DNA of 64,000 bases. Source: Dipylidium caninum. Its lineage: Eukaryota; Platyhelminthes; Cestoda; Cyclophyllidea; Dipylidiidae. Location: contig QEYB01001046.1 of NCBI GenBank assembly GCA_017562135.1, positions 744,001-808,000 on the forward strand, read 5' to 3'. Position 1 is the stretch's first letter; every line of letters begins with the position of its first letter. A model generated the notes under the pieces. The model was not told where the DNA came from. It was given only the letters and a program-made list of their open reading frames with translations, and did no database searches. A program made the position numbers and the translations under genes. Positions 12,901-27,900 of the stretch are shown one piece after another.

Positions 12901-15900
12901 CATTATTCACAAATGTTTCCACGATCTCGCTACACTTGGAGTACTCTTCAAGATTTTCTAATGTTAGGGTGATCATTTCTCCCAGCGAATTGCAAGCTTT
13001 GTTGATTCCCTTCTGACGCAAGAGAAGAGTATTCAGAGTCTTTTTAACGGATACCACCTCGGGGGCGGCATTATTCATGGTCTCTGTCAAGGTGGTTTCG
13101 TCCCCTTCCGCCCTTTCTGCCGCCAGCATCGTAGCCAGTTTGGAATCCACATCTCCAATGTCTGCATTCAAATATGCGGCGTCTAACTGGAGGTGATTCA
13201 AATTTTGAGCATACTTTTCTAAGTACTGCCGATAAGCGGAACAAACGCTCGCAATATCACCGTCAACATCCAGAGAAATCGTTTCAATATGTGATCGCAA
13301 TTCTCCGAGTTTGGTTTCCTGTAAATGTGTCATTTCCTCCAAGCGTCGGGTGTGATCTAGAATATTTACCCAACGCGAATTTGCCATTTTCAGGGCTGCT
13401 AGTCGTTCTGAAAGGGCTGATTTTGTCAGTGCCATATCTCGTTCCAGTTTATCAATGATTGACGCTAGCTCTGACGACTTTTCCGGACCCAATTGCTCAG
13501 CAATCAAGTCCGCGGCAGCTCGAAGCTTTGCTATGTCTGTTGCACCTTCCTCCAACGATTTAAGATGTGCCTCTATCGCAAGAGTCTGTTCTTGAATTTT
13601 TGATGGACCGTAGGCCAAAATGTCCTCGATGCTGTCCTTTTGTTCGAAATCTTGGTCCGATAGAGTTCCAAAGGCTTCACATGAGTTTACCAGAGCCCCA
13701 TCGGGGCGTACGGAGTTGAGATCTGGGCCAGTGGATCTCCTCAACAAAAGCTTTGCTTCATCTAGAAGGTTAAAGAGGCGATTACGCATTTCTTCAAATT
13801 GCGCGGTGGCTTGAGTGGCCGTGCGGAGATTCGCCGCCTTCTCTTCCATCATCCTGTCAGCGTCCTCCCAGATTTGAAGAAAACCTTCCTCCGCGAGTTG
13901 CGTCTGCACCGTGTGAGCAGTCTCCGCAGTGGGTAGTTGCATGAGATATGTCAAGGACGCCTTCTTCTCCTCACTGACCCGCGCGATCAGCGCCTCTCGT
14001 TCTGCCAGTAGGCGACGCATCTCGTCTGAGTCCATGGTCTGAAGAGTGGACTCGTTTATTATTTCCTCCATTTGCGATCTAATGCGTATCCCATGGTCGT
14101 GTTCACTTGCTTTGGTTGCTTGGTAGTCCAAAGATTCCACAATTTTTGTCGCTAAAAAAGGAGAATGGAAGGAGTTAAAGATTCCGCAGCAACAGCCTTT
14201 AAGTTGAATAATTTTACTATCTGCCTGACCATCGAATGCAGAACATGTTCATCTCCGAGCTGGTGACTTAAAACGCAGTTAGTCTTCTCTTCAGGGTCAG
14301 GCAGACCAAGACACCGAATTTGAGACATTTATAGTCCAGGAGCAAAAGTTAAATGATCATGTAATTCTGATGAAATCGCATCGAAGCGAATGTGAACTCA
14401 TCCAAAAGTGGACACGCCACCAACAGAAGAGCAGTGAAGCCAAATCCATGTTGAAGGCAGAATATGAAAAGCAGCAAGACTCGAAGGGAAGTTTGAAAAT
14501 AGTTTCAGCTGATCCTTTAAGGAAATACATTGCTACTGTGGCAAAAAAGGTAGCTCTATGTTTCCTCTAGGCAACGGAGAAAAGTCGTCAGCTCCATTTT
14601 TTTTCTTCGGTAGAAGGAATGACTCCGATTCGAAGAGGACTGATGCCTAGACCCATTGGAGGCTTAAGGTGTACCAGATGTCCTCCGGCATTCTGCATCC
14701 TGAATTGGGGGCCCCTTGACGTTCGCTATGAACCCAAACTACCTCGAGAAATTGCCAACAGAGGTGGATTATGGTGTTTGTCCTCATTCTGATCAAGGTG
14801 GACCCTCTGAGGATCGGGTTGAAGTATCTTGTAAGCCAACTAGCCTGGCGATAAGCCATTTAAAGAGACTGTAGAGGAGGATGTGATTTTTAAAGAGGGT
14901 TTAAAATATTGAAGAGTTGGTTGCTCCCCACCTTCCGTGATGCTTCACGGGAAATTTATTCCTCCTGAGGAGGAACATACTAAGTGTAGTCTTGCGCTTT
15001 GTTGCAACAGAGTGTATTTTAAGTGGTCACCTTCAATCCAACTTTCAAGTGGCACGTAACGACGGACATCCCCAAAAAAATGACCAGATGGCAAAGTAGG
15101 GGTGACTGATGGAAGACGACATTTCACCAATAATTTAGCAACTTAGTTGGGATCATTTTATGCTTGTTGTAACAAAGCCTGTGAACCTTGAGACCAACTC
15201 TGTGCGGTGGCAATAAACAGGCAAGATAATAAATCCATTAGGAAAATTATGGAACAGTTACTTATAACAGAGATGGCCAATCAACCGGCAATTAACCGAA
15301 GCCTAAAGGGAGAAGAGGGGAATAAATGCATTGGGCTGACAACTAATTGATTGTGGACTTTGAGAATGAAAATCAAAAATTTTTGCCGAAGATTATGGCT
15401 CGGTTTTTGTTTTTTACCTTTTGCCATTGTTCAGGCAGTACCGTCTTTCCATGTTTATAAAATTTCTCATCTTTGCTATGAAAAAACGGAAGCAGGTGTG
15501 ATTTGACACTAGTGGCGTCATTAAAACTTTTACCCTTTATGGGGTTCTGCGTGGAAGGACGAAATAAGTGGCAGTTTGAAGACGTAATGTCAACACATCT
15601 CAAACCGGATCCAAAAACTCTGGTTAGTGTTCAAAAACTTGTGGGGCTTTGCAGTAACATGGCGGACAACAACAGTCTCACGACGCTTTGCCACTTCTGG
15701 CCGCTCTGCTTAAACTGCATCGCTCAGCCTGGCGATGTGTTTGACACACACTCTTGAAGTGGTCGTTAGGTTGTTGGTTAAAAGTTCAAAGTGCAGAAGT
15801 CCTTTGTAACCCCACCAGACTGACGGCATAGTCTTTTTTTGTGTGTTTCTACCTTTAATGTCGTCGGAGATGGTTCATCTTCCATCATTGCCCACGACCC

Positions 15901-18900
15901 CTTCCCATTAACGCTGTTCTAAACTATCCGCTTCTACGTCGCCAGTAGTCTACTCGAAAGTGGTTCGCCTTCGTTGCGTTTCAGATGCGAATCGCATCAA
16001 ATGGACTTCCTTAACCTGGTGAAGAAGCCAGAAACCAAGTTTCCTCACATGGCCAGGCTTTGTAAACTTCACTTTCAATGCATGCTTCTCTGCCACATCA
16101 TGTGTTGCGCTCTGACATCGGCCTTGATTGAAGTGGGTCCCACCGATTTCAACTGGACAGATGGTCAAATGCTTAATCGTTTTCAATGAAGCACCACGAG
16201 AAAGATATCTAGCAAACCAATTTTGATGATACTGCCTTTCTTTCGAGGCTTCATTCCCATTCACGGCACACAACGTCTCATGCGCTTGCGATGCGTTCGT
16301 GTCTATTCCGAAGTATTAAGATAAAATGTTTGAAGTGCACGCCTCGTTCTTCCACTTGTAAGTTCGGATGAAAACGAAACTACAGAAATAAATGATATAA
16401 TTTTTTTACGAAATGAAAGGTAGGAGTCCAAACAATAAGAGAAAACAGAGATTAGCTGCCGTGAACACGTTAAAGAAAAAAAAAGGTTTAAAGCCCATCT
16501 GTCGACAAAACCCGCAACCACTTAGTTGCCAACCCGATGCACAAGTTGAATGTATGTATCTCATCCAATAAAACAAATCTACTCCTGGACACAAGCCGTG
16601 GAGACAAACATGAATCTCACCGGCCTGCAGGACATTGGGCGCAGCACTTTCGAGATCATGAAGGCTGTTCATCACACCGGCCAGCGAAGCTCGCCTATTG
16701 GCTATTTCCGATGGCGAAAGTCCGCCTTCTGCGATCAACTCTTGCAGGATCTTGTTTAGCCGCTCCGCCATGGAAATGTTGGTGTTGGTTGAGTCAACCA
16801 TCTCCTTGAACTTCTCCAACATTGCCCGATAGCGTCGGGCGATCTCCGCGGCAACCTTCGGGTCCATCAGGTCAGCGCTACCAGGCAGGCCTTCGGCACA
16901 CAGTTGATTGGCCAAGTCCTCTAATTCGTTGGTCCACTGCTGCACACCATCGAGTCTAGAAATAATAAGGAGATTGTGAAGTTAAAATCCACTGACAGGG
17001 TATCTCGGTTAAGAATTTGAAAGACAGTGGATGGAAAATCGCCTATAAATCCAGATGAATTTACTTTATTTAGGATGCTCAGTCGAGAAAATGATGAGAT
17101 GTCATCGTCGAATGATAGAAAAATTTACTTTTGCGAAATGCAGTATGACCTGAAGGCAGATTCAAATAACTGGAGGTAGAACAAACACCAACTGGCTCCG
17201 ACAAACAGCGTACCCTTCTTGAACCTTGATTTCCGCTCCCTCAGAAAGTTTGCAATGATTTAACGTTGTAGTTAAAACTTTTTGCGGATTTCAATCACAC
17301 TACCATGGGAGACACAGCTTGGTGGGCCAAACATCAAGGTCTGGTAACCGTCATTAGTCTCAAGACGCAAGCAACACAAGTGTCTTGGCCTACTGGTTAG
17401 CTTCTTCAGAAATGGACTTCTTTCCAGAAGCGCGTCTATTCCGCGTCCCCCCTAACTTTCAGAATTTATGCGCAATTAGGAGTGAGATTAATTTACGTTG
17501 CACGTCGGAATGGTAGATTTGTGTTGTGAATGACTTAATTTGTTGGAGTTTGTTGCGGAAAAGTAAATGTGACCATGCCGAAACTAATTGACCCCCTCTA
17601 GACGTGCAGTGACAAGTAGGGCAACTTTCACCGGACCGAAAACGAACAATACTAATTTGAAGCATTCACAGAAGGTGCAGTTATGAAAGCGAGGAAATAT
17701 GGCGCTTAACCAAAAAGTAGTTCCTACATCAACAAGTTGTTCAACCTCAGGTTACAATATGATTGTCATATCTTCTAGGTAGAACCTTAGAAGTTACATC
17801 TACGCAAGGGTGTGCAAAATATGGACAAGACGGGTTCTCACTTGGCATCGAAATCAAGCCATCGCTCGGGCAATTCACGCATACTCTTGGCGAAATGTTC
17901 GGCACGACTTTTTAACTGGAAGAGTGTCTTCCCCCTCACTTCTGTGCGCTTCGCAAATTGGGCCGCTGAGTCAGGATCCATTTTGACCAGCTCCTCCAAA
18001 ATGTGCTCAATTTCAACCATCATGGCTGGAAGCTCTTCGATGAAATCCGGCGAGAAGAAGTAAGCCTACAATGTGACGTAGTCATTCAAATAGATGGGAA
18101 ATTGATATTGCGACAGAAAAATATCATCGTCGCATAAATAACAACTTCGACAGTGTTCCAGAAACACGTGCTCTCTACCGCGTGGATCGTACTCAGATGT
18201 CGATTTCAACTTCGTTGACCGGTTACGGCAGAACTAATATCTCTAAACTGTCATCGAGGCCCGAATCAGCGGTAAATGGACCCGTTTACGTGAGTGGAGT
18301 GAGAGTTGACGGGAAACGCATAATTCGAAAAGAACACCAAAGCCATTAGACAGAGGCGTCTTCAAACTCCGTGGGCCACTTAGACCAGCTTCACGAAGTC
18401 CGCACACCGTATATCGTAGACGACTATGGCTAAAGGTGAACCGGTTTGACAAATTGGTGTTTTTAAGCATACTCAAATCAGTGTAGGACATCAGCGGTTG
18501 TTGTGTGGGACGGGAGCACATTTTTGAGGGGGAACTTAAGAGTTGGCGAAATTACACACACACACAGTATTTGCAATAGAAGTTATTTCATAGATGCGCG
18601 ATGCCATTACAATTTCTCCTCAAGTGTGGATGTTCCTCCAGCACACAGGAGTCTTCAGTGCGGAAAACACAACTGACTGGTAATTGAGGGTTTGCTAACA
18701 CGCAGTCACTCATTTTGAGTGTGGCCCGCATAGCAGCCCTAAAATTGCCATGCAGGTTACATAGTGGAGAATTTTATTTTGTGGAAAAAGGCGTAAACCT
18801 TTTGTCCCACAGGGCGTCGATTTACAGTCAGCCACATCACTACTGCAATGGCCTCATCCACTCCTTCCGGTAGGTGTTAGATGACATAAAAAGGCCTTCT

Positions 18901-21900
18901 TCTTTTCATGGCAAAAATATTTGTTTTTAAATAAAAAAAAAGTGCATCATATACTGACTGCTGGAATGTTTAGGGGGCCAACGCCACAACTTACTTCGTG
19001 TTCACTAAGAATGAGGGATATTTCCTCCCCATTTTCTATGCGAAATTCTTCACTCCTCAAGCGTTCCGAGGCTTCCATTAGCTTCTCGCCTATTTTCAAG
19101 TCGATTATCACAAATCGGACGGTCATGAGAGCGCGCGGCGAGGATTCGACGATGCTCTACGAAGACGAAATGAAGATCTTCACATCGGACACCTTAAGGA
19201 GTTATGTAGTTTGGCGGTCGACTTGATAGGCAATCATTATTACATTCATGCGTCTAGTCGAACGATTGCGGACCGTCAAAAGCTTACCAGTCGTCATGGA
19301 TGCTACTGAATCTTAAATTAGTAGACAGCTGGGTTGGGCGAACTAACCTTGTATCGTTGTCGGAGAAGCTGTGTCCGTGAGAAGACTTCACGCGCACAAA
19401 CTATTATTTCCAGTTCAGAAGCCGAATCCTGTACGACAGGAACTTCAGGCCAGACCTCGGTAAAGTCCCGAAAACATTCGTCTACGCGTTCTAGCAATTC
19501 GGCGCCCCGTGCCAGGTGCTCCTCACAGAAGGTCTCATGAGCATTCCGCTGTTGTTCCAGGCGTTCTAGGCTCCATTGGGTAAGACGGGAGGCATCTGTG
19601 ATGGTCTTAGAGTTCATTGGTAGCAGAGCCTCATGTGAGGTGCTCATCACATTCTCCGCCTCTACCAGCCATGCCTCAAGAGCGTCTTCAGCTTCTATCG
19701 TCTGCTCACGCGCCTGACTTTGACGATGCAACAGCTGTTCGCGTTTTTGTACTTGCTCCAGCATTATCTGAAATCACAGGACTATTAATTCACTAAGCAA
19801 TGAAAAATCCTAATAACACAGGATAATCCATGAAGGGACAAAGGTGTTTACCAAGGAATGATAAGCCCACCTAAACGTAGAACATACTCGACTCATAAGT
19901 TTGTCTTTCGCATGCCACTGTGCGCTGTTCACTCGGACCTTAAATTTCCCCTTCATCTCAGTTCCATATTTCACCTGACGACCATTTATCTCACATGGTT
20001 GAGTCCCTTGGTCATCAAGGCGTATCACTAAGTGGAAAATGTGCAAATCGTCCACATTACGGTGCATACAGGTTCCTGGATATTTCCACAATTTCCTCAG
20101 CAGCACATCATTCGCCCATTAACCAAGAAATATACCTATTCACGTACTGCGAGGTGAGTACCAAAACCGGCATGCTTCCCTTACGATTCCCCGGCTCAAA
20201 CCCACATCAGATGGGCTAACGGTTGCGACGACGCTACTTCCCATAGTCTAATTGGGGGTTGACGAAATCCCATCAAAATGACTTTTCATCGAGCAATACT
20301 GAGTAGCATGAATGGTGTTCCGCTCTATGAGTATCTTATACCCATTATTTGTAAAATCGTCAAACTGCCGAGCCCCTCCCCCCCCCACACGAGTCTTGAC
20401 TGCCTAGCTCCCAAGTCGGCATTATCGGTCACCGCACCTTGTCCTTCCACATTCCGCCAAAAAAAATAAGGTAAAAAATGATTCAAAATTCTATTTTTGT
20501 ATGCTAGACAGTGCCCTACTTCTCTATAAAGCGTCTTAAAGGCATCTTCAAGCTCCGTGTATTTATAACTACATGTCGAGTTTGTCTACTCGCATCCCAC
20601 TAGAAGATATGAATCCAGCACTCAATGGCATGATGGCTAAAGAAGAGAATAAACTGACTTTTATGCGATCCCGAGTTTCTGCAATAGCTGCTTCCAGCTG
20701 GGAGATGTTTACAGACTGCAGACTTTTTGCTTTCAACTCCTCTAACCGTTCTTCTGCCTCTTCTAGCGCCTTTGTTTGTGTATTTATGCTGTTGCAGTGC
20801 TTCTGAAAACGATCAAAAGGATAGTGTATCATCAGATTCGTTGATTTGGATGTAGGACCCACTTGGCTGCATTTATTTCTATTTAGTCTACTCAAAATCT
20901 GCAGTGTATATATATATACATATAAGATAGATAAGTGGACCCTTCGTCAAAAGAAGAAATAAGTGCGGCGATTTTTATAATCTCCTTCCTTGTGATAAAG
21001 TCAGCCGAGGTGCCGAAAAAGCAACTAATAATGGACATCTGGTGGCCTCGCCTGAGAGTTCACCACTTTACGTTTAAAAACGGTATTGCATAAACTGAAG
21101 TATCCAGTTGCCATGACTCGAAAGCGAGATTGACACCAAATTTATGAAATTGACACGCAAAAATTGTAGTATCGGCTGCAGGCAGCTCATTAAGAGGACC
21201 CAAATCTCATTCAGGTGTCCTATCGGGCCTGCGGCCCAGTGAAGACAAGGAGGTCAGACGTGCGATGAATAGGAAATGAGGGGCAACTTTATCGACTGCA
21301 TAGAAGAAATCGGAGACAAAAGTAACGAGACAACTCCTTTTTTTCACCATCTAAATCACTTACTTCTACAGTAAAGGAATGAGACAATTGCATTTTGACT
21401 ACGGAGTTAATTAGTGCAAAAGGATCGCAGTACCTCCCCTCTTTCAAGCAGCTAAGAATAGAAGGAGGTTATAGCGTCTTTTAAAACAAAGAGGATAGGC
21501 AACCTCAAGTCTTCGAATCGCCTCATCAGGAGCGAGAGTAGAGAGGGCGTCCAACAGGAGATTATCGAGGTTATGGGGAATATCAGCGTTGGTGACCACC
21601 TCAGCCTCCTCGATCCACTCGGACATTTTGGCAAGCCTCACGGCAACAGAGACAGCCTCGCGGATAGCAAGAGCCACCTCGGAGAGCCGGTTGTCGATCT
21701 TCTCGTCCACCATCTGTTGAAGCAAATCCCGTAGACGTTCCGTCTCCTTCCTGCATCTCTCCGCTTCCGCGTAGTCAACTTCCCCGGCTTGTGCAGCCGC
21801 CAACAGCTTATCAGAGAGCTCTTTCGCCAACTGGAAAGGGCAAGAGTAAAAAACCTCATGGTGCACTCGCCCTTTCTCATTCTCGATCTCGCCCGGGCTT

Positions 21901-24900
21901 AAGAGATACGAAAATTCGGATTTGTGAGCCCCTCATAGCCGAAGAACGAGACCAGTCATGACTTTGTTCTCTTCAACATCGTAGTCCGAGTGTCCAAAAT
22001 TCTATCGACATACTTAGGGAAGCTGATTTCCTATTCATCTCCCACGCCAAAGTCAAAGGAGACTACAGCAAATGTAATATTTGTGAACTTCAACATTGCT
22101 GTCATTTCGTATACGTCTGAAAGTCTACGTCAACAGGAAAAAACACCTTTGCAGTGAATAGGGGGGAGTAGAGCTGGTGATAAGTGGTTATTCAATTACC
22201 TAAGTTACTCCGCTTCCAAAAAACGAGGTTCATCTGTTCCACTTAATGAGTAGACAATAAGAAATATATTCTTCTGGTGGTAACTTCAGTTGAGACAACG
22301 AATCTTAATTAAAATCTGGTAATCTTTTCGTCCAGTGCATTACCATTTTAGTGTCTTATGCGACAATTCGCCGATACTCTATGAATAGGACTTACATTAT
22401 ACTCGGTCTCGATGTCTTTCAACAGGCTTTCCTTTGTGGCCTGCAGCTGATTACGATAATCCAACGTAGCCTCTTCGGCTTTCTCCATACTCGTGGTCTG
22501 TGGAAGGCAGACCTCTTTGTTCAGGAGATCGGTTGCGGCCTGAAGCATCCCAGTCATCCGGCCAAGTGTTGTATCAAAGTCGCGTTTCAATGTCTCGATA
22601 GTATCGGCTTGGTAGGACTTCTCGACCTGAGGGTAAATCAAAGAGGAGGAATTTATGAAGTTAGCCCTATTTCAGCACATATATGACGAGCCGGCAAGAA
22701 CATGCTGCTCCAATTTCCTTAAACCTGAGAGCATTTCGAAGCATGTCACTCTACTATTTGTTTGAATGACCCTATGGTTAATTTGCACCGGGAGAACTAA
22801 GTCTCGAAGGATGTGACGCGGTTGCGAAAATGAACCAACGATTGGTGCCACCTCGAATGTACATTCAAGTGAAGAAAAGCAAACTTGCAATAGAGAGGAG
22901 GAAGTAGACTACTCATCAGACCCCAAACAGACCATTATTCAAAACAAATGGGGACAATCGAGGTCGTAAAGGTAACGAAAAGCCGGAGAATGCAATCACT
23001 GCTGATCGGTCGGAAAAGCTCAGTCTAGTTACTGGTTAAATAGAATGTTCGCCTAAATGAATAAACCGTCGTATTGCGTGATGGACCCAGCACACAGCAG
23101 ACGCCCACACAAATCAGTGGGCAAAGCACGTTAAAACTTCTATCGTTTGGAAGTCGAAAGTGAAGGAAGAACGACGACAGTCAAAAAACGGAGACGCAGT
23201 GAACAACTTCAAAAAATGAGTCCGCCCTGATAGCCCAAGCCAATTTCATTACTGTAAAGGCGGAACTTCCTTCGAAATGGATTCACCTTTAAACTGTCAT
23301 GAGTGACATTATTTTCACCAACAACCACTGGTAATGAGTTTATTGTCTGTGGTCTCATTTTTGAGTAAAATATATCCTCGAATGGTATCGGCTACAGTTT
23401 GGAAGGTATGAAAAAAGGGGTTATTCCACTGTCTTATGATCAACATTGCTTTAATGCCGAAGGAGACCATCCCGTATTAAAAACTGAACACCCACGACCC
23501 TATGACCGAAAGGTTAGCAAATGGCTTTCACATGGAGGGAAGAAGGCCAAATTCATGAGGACCGAAGACGACTTTAACGTACAGTTATTATAAACCGGTC
23601 CCTCAGTTAGCTCCCATGTGCTTCGCATGTACCCGCCGTAGGCAACCGTCGGCCCTTGGCATTCTTAGTGAACTGAACCTATGGCGAAGCATTCACAACG
23701 CACCAGCATCTATAGATCTCATCCACACGCATGACGTGCACCAGAAACTTTTCTCTCTAGTGTCCCTAGTTTGTCCCGACGGTGACGCTGAAGAGAAACT
23801 TGGGAAAAAATTGTGCTTCTTTCAGCCTTGTGTGCTCCTCCATCCGATGAATCCGTTGTCGTTATGTCGGAGACAAACCAGACATCATTGTTAAAGGGGC
23901 ACAGGTCCAGGGAGGAATGAAAGCTAGTACCTCGTTTGAGATGCTGTCCAGGCGTTGCAGCATGGCGATCAACTCGTTGTTGATAGCCTTGCCCGTCGAG
24001 GCGGTCGACTGTTCGATGAGTGTAGCGCCAAGGTCCTGTAGGGCGTTCACATACTGGCGCCACTTCTTCACCTGCGAGAGGAGGGTACGCTTCTCCGCGG
24101 TAGTTATGTTCTTCTCCCTCAGCTTCGCTTCCGCCTCCTGTATCCACGTGTGCAGTGTTTTGGTCTCCTGTAAATCAACAGATTCACGAGTGTCAGAACC
24201 CAGAGGGGTTGCTTCTGTTTGGGTTTGTTACACGACAATGCAGCCTTTGTAAAATAAAAACCTTCCGAATTGTGTAGGATCAGCAAACATAAAAGTCGAA
24301 AAATTTGCATGAAGTGCATGTCATTTCGTCGCGAATCACGAAACGTCCCTAGCAATAAATATCCTAGAAAAAGACATTCTGAGGAGAAACATCCCCAACG
24401 CGACTTTTTCAAACCGACGATGGTAAAACACCGGGAAGAAATAGAGTATGAGGCAGAATCTAGAATCCCCTTTTTAAGGGGAGAAAAGTGTTCAAGGTGG
24501 ATGTGCGTTTTGTGGAATAATGCGTTACACAGTAAATCCCGTGAGCTTTGAAGAGTGTTTTTATTCAGAGAGTGAAATATGGTCTTGATTCCTCCATGCT
24601 ATAATTCGAGTCACAGTAAGAGTGCTTTGACCTTAGCTTCTACGTTTTAGAAGATCATCCGCAGACAAGATGATTGTCTTTTCGCTCGCATACGCGATCT
24701 TTCGAGGGGCCGAGGTAAGAATACCTGACCAGACGATAAAGTAATCTGGTGTTATACCTCTACTCAATGCGCAATCCAGTGACCTTCTCGGAGGAATAAA
24801 AATGGAAATGGACTGCTGCTGATACCCCCGACCATTCCACTCAAATCCACTAACTTTTCCCAACTACTGTAACCTTGTAATAGAGTGTGGAGTCGGAGAC

Positions 24901-27900
24901 GAGGCAGATATCACCGGGTTATGCCAAATGTAACTTATTTTACCTCAAGTTTAAGTGTCGCCCGAGTGGCGAACACTTGGGTGGGAGGAATGGAATCAGG
25001 GTTCTCTGTGTCGGATTAACATTAGGTTATTCAGAGAAAACCGTTGGAAGGAAACGCAGTTAAAAAGAGTACAGGTATATCCGGAACACCATCACTGTGG
25101 TAATTTTGTGTTCGGTGAATTCTTAAACTAAGTTCTTGTGATTATTTAATCTGTCTTCCATACCTAGTGCCGTATAACTACTCCTGGTATGTCGAATGAA
25201 ATGCTCCTTGCAAACCCTCATTTTGCAGGTCAATTACTGTGTGAAAAGGGGAGCCAAAAACTCTCACAAATTTCGCTTGAAGATGGGGGCAAAAAAAACA
25301 GAGAGAGGAGGATTAAGTGAACTAAAGTCTCTCTTATTTCCATTTGCAGCAATACATTGGAAAAGGTTAGAGAATTTGAACGAAGTCTGCGATTGTGGGG
25401 AGATGTGTTGGTCGCTCCCAAAAGGATGAAAGTTTATAGAGAATTGGTGCGTTCGGGTTTGAAATTGGCCTAATCTTCTTAATTATTTAACTTTTCATGG
25501 GTGAAACTGGTGTGTCGGTGTAGAAAAAGAGAAGGAAATTACAAATGACGTCAAGGAAACCCTTCGCTTATGGCAATAACCTTTCAAGAAACAGAACTGC
25601 GAAAAGTAGAAATTCTAAAACTGAAGATGCGTAAACTTTATCCCAGGATGCAGAGTACAAAAACGCAAACCAACTAGTCTTAATAGATTTGTCTACTTAA
25701 ATCTGAGCAGACAACTTACCGTTTCGTAAGTGCGCCAGGTTTCTACTAAAGTCATAGAGGACTTCTCCAATGCCAGCAGGTCCTCCAATGCCTCAGCCCA
25801 TCGAATCCGAAGGGAGGAGAGAAACATGTTGGCTTCCGCACGTTCAGTCTCAGTGACATCGCGCATGATCAGCGTTCCTCCGCCCGCTTTGATTTGGATC
25901 GTCAGCAGACCCGAGCCCGGCTGCTCACCCGCCGAACTTGTCGGCTCACTATTTGACTTGTCCTCAGACTCGGTGCAGAGATTTGCTAGCTCTGCAATGT
26001 CCCTCTCCATCACCTCTGGAAGCCCCATAGCTTTCTTCCACTCCTAAAATAAGGAAAGGGGAGAAGAGGAGTAGGAACCCATTACCCATAGCCTAAAGGG
26101 ACGAGGCATCGGAAGAAGTTTATCCAACTCACTTGGATCTGGTCTAGGCTATTCGCAGCCTCTTCCAGCTTATGATAACGTGCGATCTTTAACTTGTTGA
26201 TATAACTGACAATTTCGGCAATAGAATCGGCCAATTTCCAGCGTAGATGCAAACGACTGGTACGACGCAGGCTACACTGCGCCTCATTGCAAACGTTTTT
26301 AAAACGCTTCTTAATGGCGTTGACAACGGTGGCCGGAAAGAGCTGAGGGCTCGTCTGGGCTGTTAGTTTTGACCAACAAAGACAACAAATCGGCCATTCT
26401 GTCTTTGTCCTCCAGTTTCTCCTGTAATTAAGAGCGGGTAACGTGAGGCCCGAACAGGCTTCCTGGTAATAAGACCCAAATTGAGATATTCAAACGCCCC
26501 ATCTTGGCAAAGTTCAGATGATTGACGGGTCTCCGAAGGACTCTGTTGTTTATGTTTGTGCATGTGAGGTTGACGTTTTCTAAGGGGATTTCTTGAAGCT
26601 TGGGTGAAACATCTGGACGATGTGCTATCAAAGACGGAACCGTGGCTACTTTCCGTTTTTATAACGGAAATTCAACGTGGAAGATATGATTGAATCAAAG
26701 TGCGGTTACGAATCACACTTCTCTTTAGTTCTCGCACTAACGGAGTAATTAGTTGGGAAACAAGCGGAGAAAACCTGCCGACCTGCATTCGCTACAAGCC
26801 TGGAAAGACGAAGTTGTTTCGACAAGACTGGCGGCACCGACGACGGCCTAATTAGTTAACTGCACCTCTTTCGGTTGTCAGTATACGCTCCATTATTGTA
26901 AACCCTTCTGACATTCTCTTCTCGGCTTATTCCATTAAGTCGGCACCAATTCAGACTACTCTCCCAAAGCTCATGTGTTCATGTGAAGTCCTACTATTTC
27001 TGCGTATAAATTGGTTGATGGCATCATAGGATTTGTCTTTTACATAAACTCCTAGGGTGAATTCACAAGGAAACGAAAAAAAATGTGACAGAATAAAAGT
27101 GTTGCTGACAGACATTAGGGTTTTAAGATCTGAGGGAATTTGGAAACAAGATGCTAAGAGGCGAGTTTGGAAGGCGCCGCAAGAATACTGTTAAGATTGG
27201 TATGAACGGTTCAACAAATCATAAAAGTGGATTATGTAATAACTCCCAATTCCAACTCAAATAATCGGGCGGGCATAATGCCGCAAGACTTTTACTCTAC
27301 ACACTTATTTTTCTCAGACCTTTAGGGGAGCAAGCACCGGATTCTCGTGACACTTGGCTCAAGACTACCACGTTGAAGAGACAAGAGATATGGTGACTTG
27401 CTGATAGTTACTGCTTCGTGATAGAATTGGACAAATAAGATGTGCCAAAGGTGATAGTGGGGCCTTCACTTCAGGACTCACCTCGAGATCAGCTAACTGA
27501 GCAGAAAAACGGGAGCGTCGAGAAGCTGCATCAGCCTTGGAGGTGCTCGCGGCATCTAATTCGACGGCGAGACGAGCGCCAGCGCTGAGGCAGCGTTCCA
27601 ACTGTCCCAACCACCGTCCCACAGTCGCCCAGTCACCGGGCAAGGAGTCGTCCAGGCGCCATCGCCACTCATCTAGTGCCGGCTTCACTTGTGTCCACTT
27701 CGCCTCTATCTCGGCCAGTTCTGATGGCAGGATGCCCAGTAAGATGCCCTGCCGCTTCCGCTTGCCCATTTCCACCAGGCAAGTTGTCAGACTTTGATGT
27801 TGTTTCTCCGCTTCATAAAGATCCTTTTACGAAAAAAAGTCAGTAATACAAAAGCAGGATAATCAACAAACTGGCGGACAGACCTTCCTCTCGTTTGCTA

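Larger units (their letters stand above)
16956..22395. other. Series of 0.2-0.9 kb nesprin introns
   Basis: Introns at 16956-17841, 18066-18994, 19157-19347, 19768-20658, 20803-21503 and 21831-22395 hold only short CA (about 18553-18567) and TA (about 20904-20920) runs. No gene was recognised in them. Confidence 0.5.
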
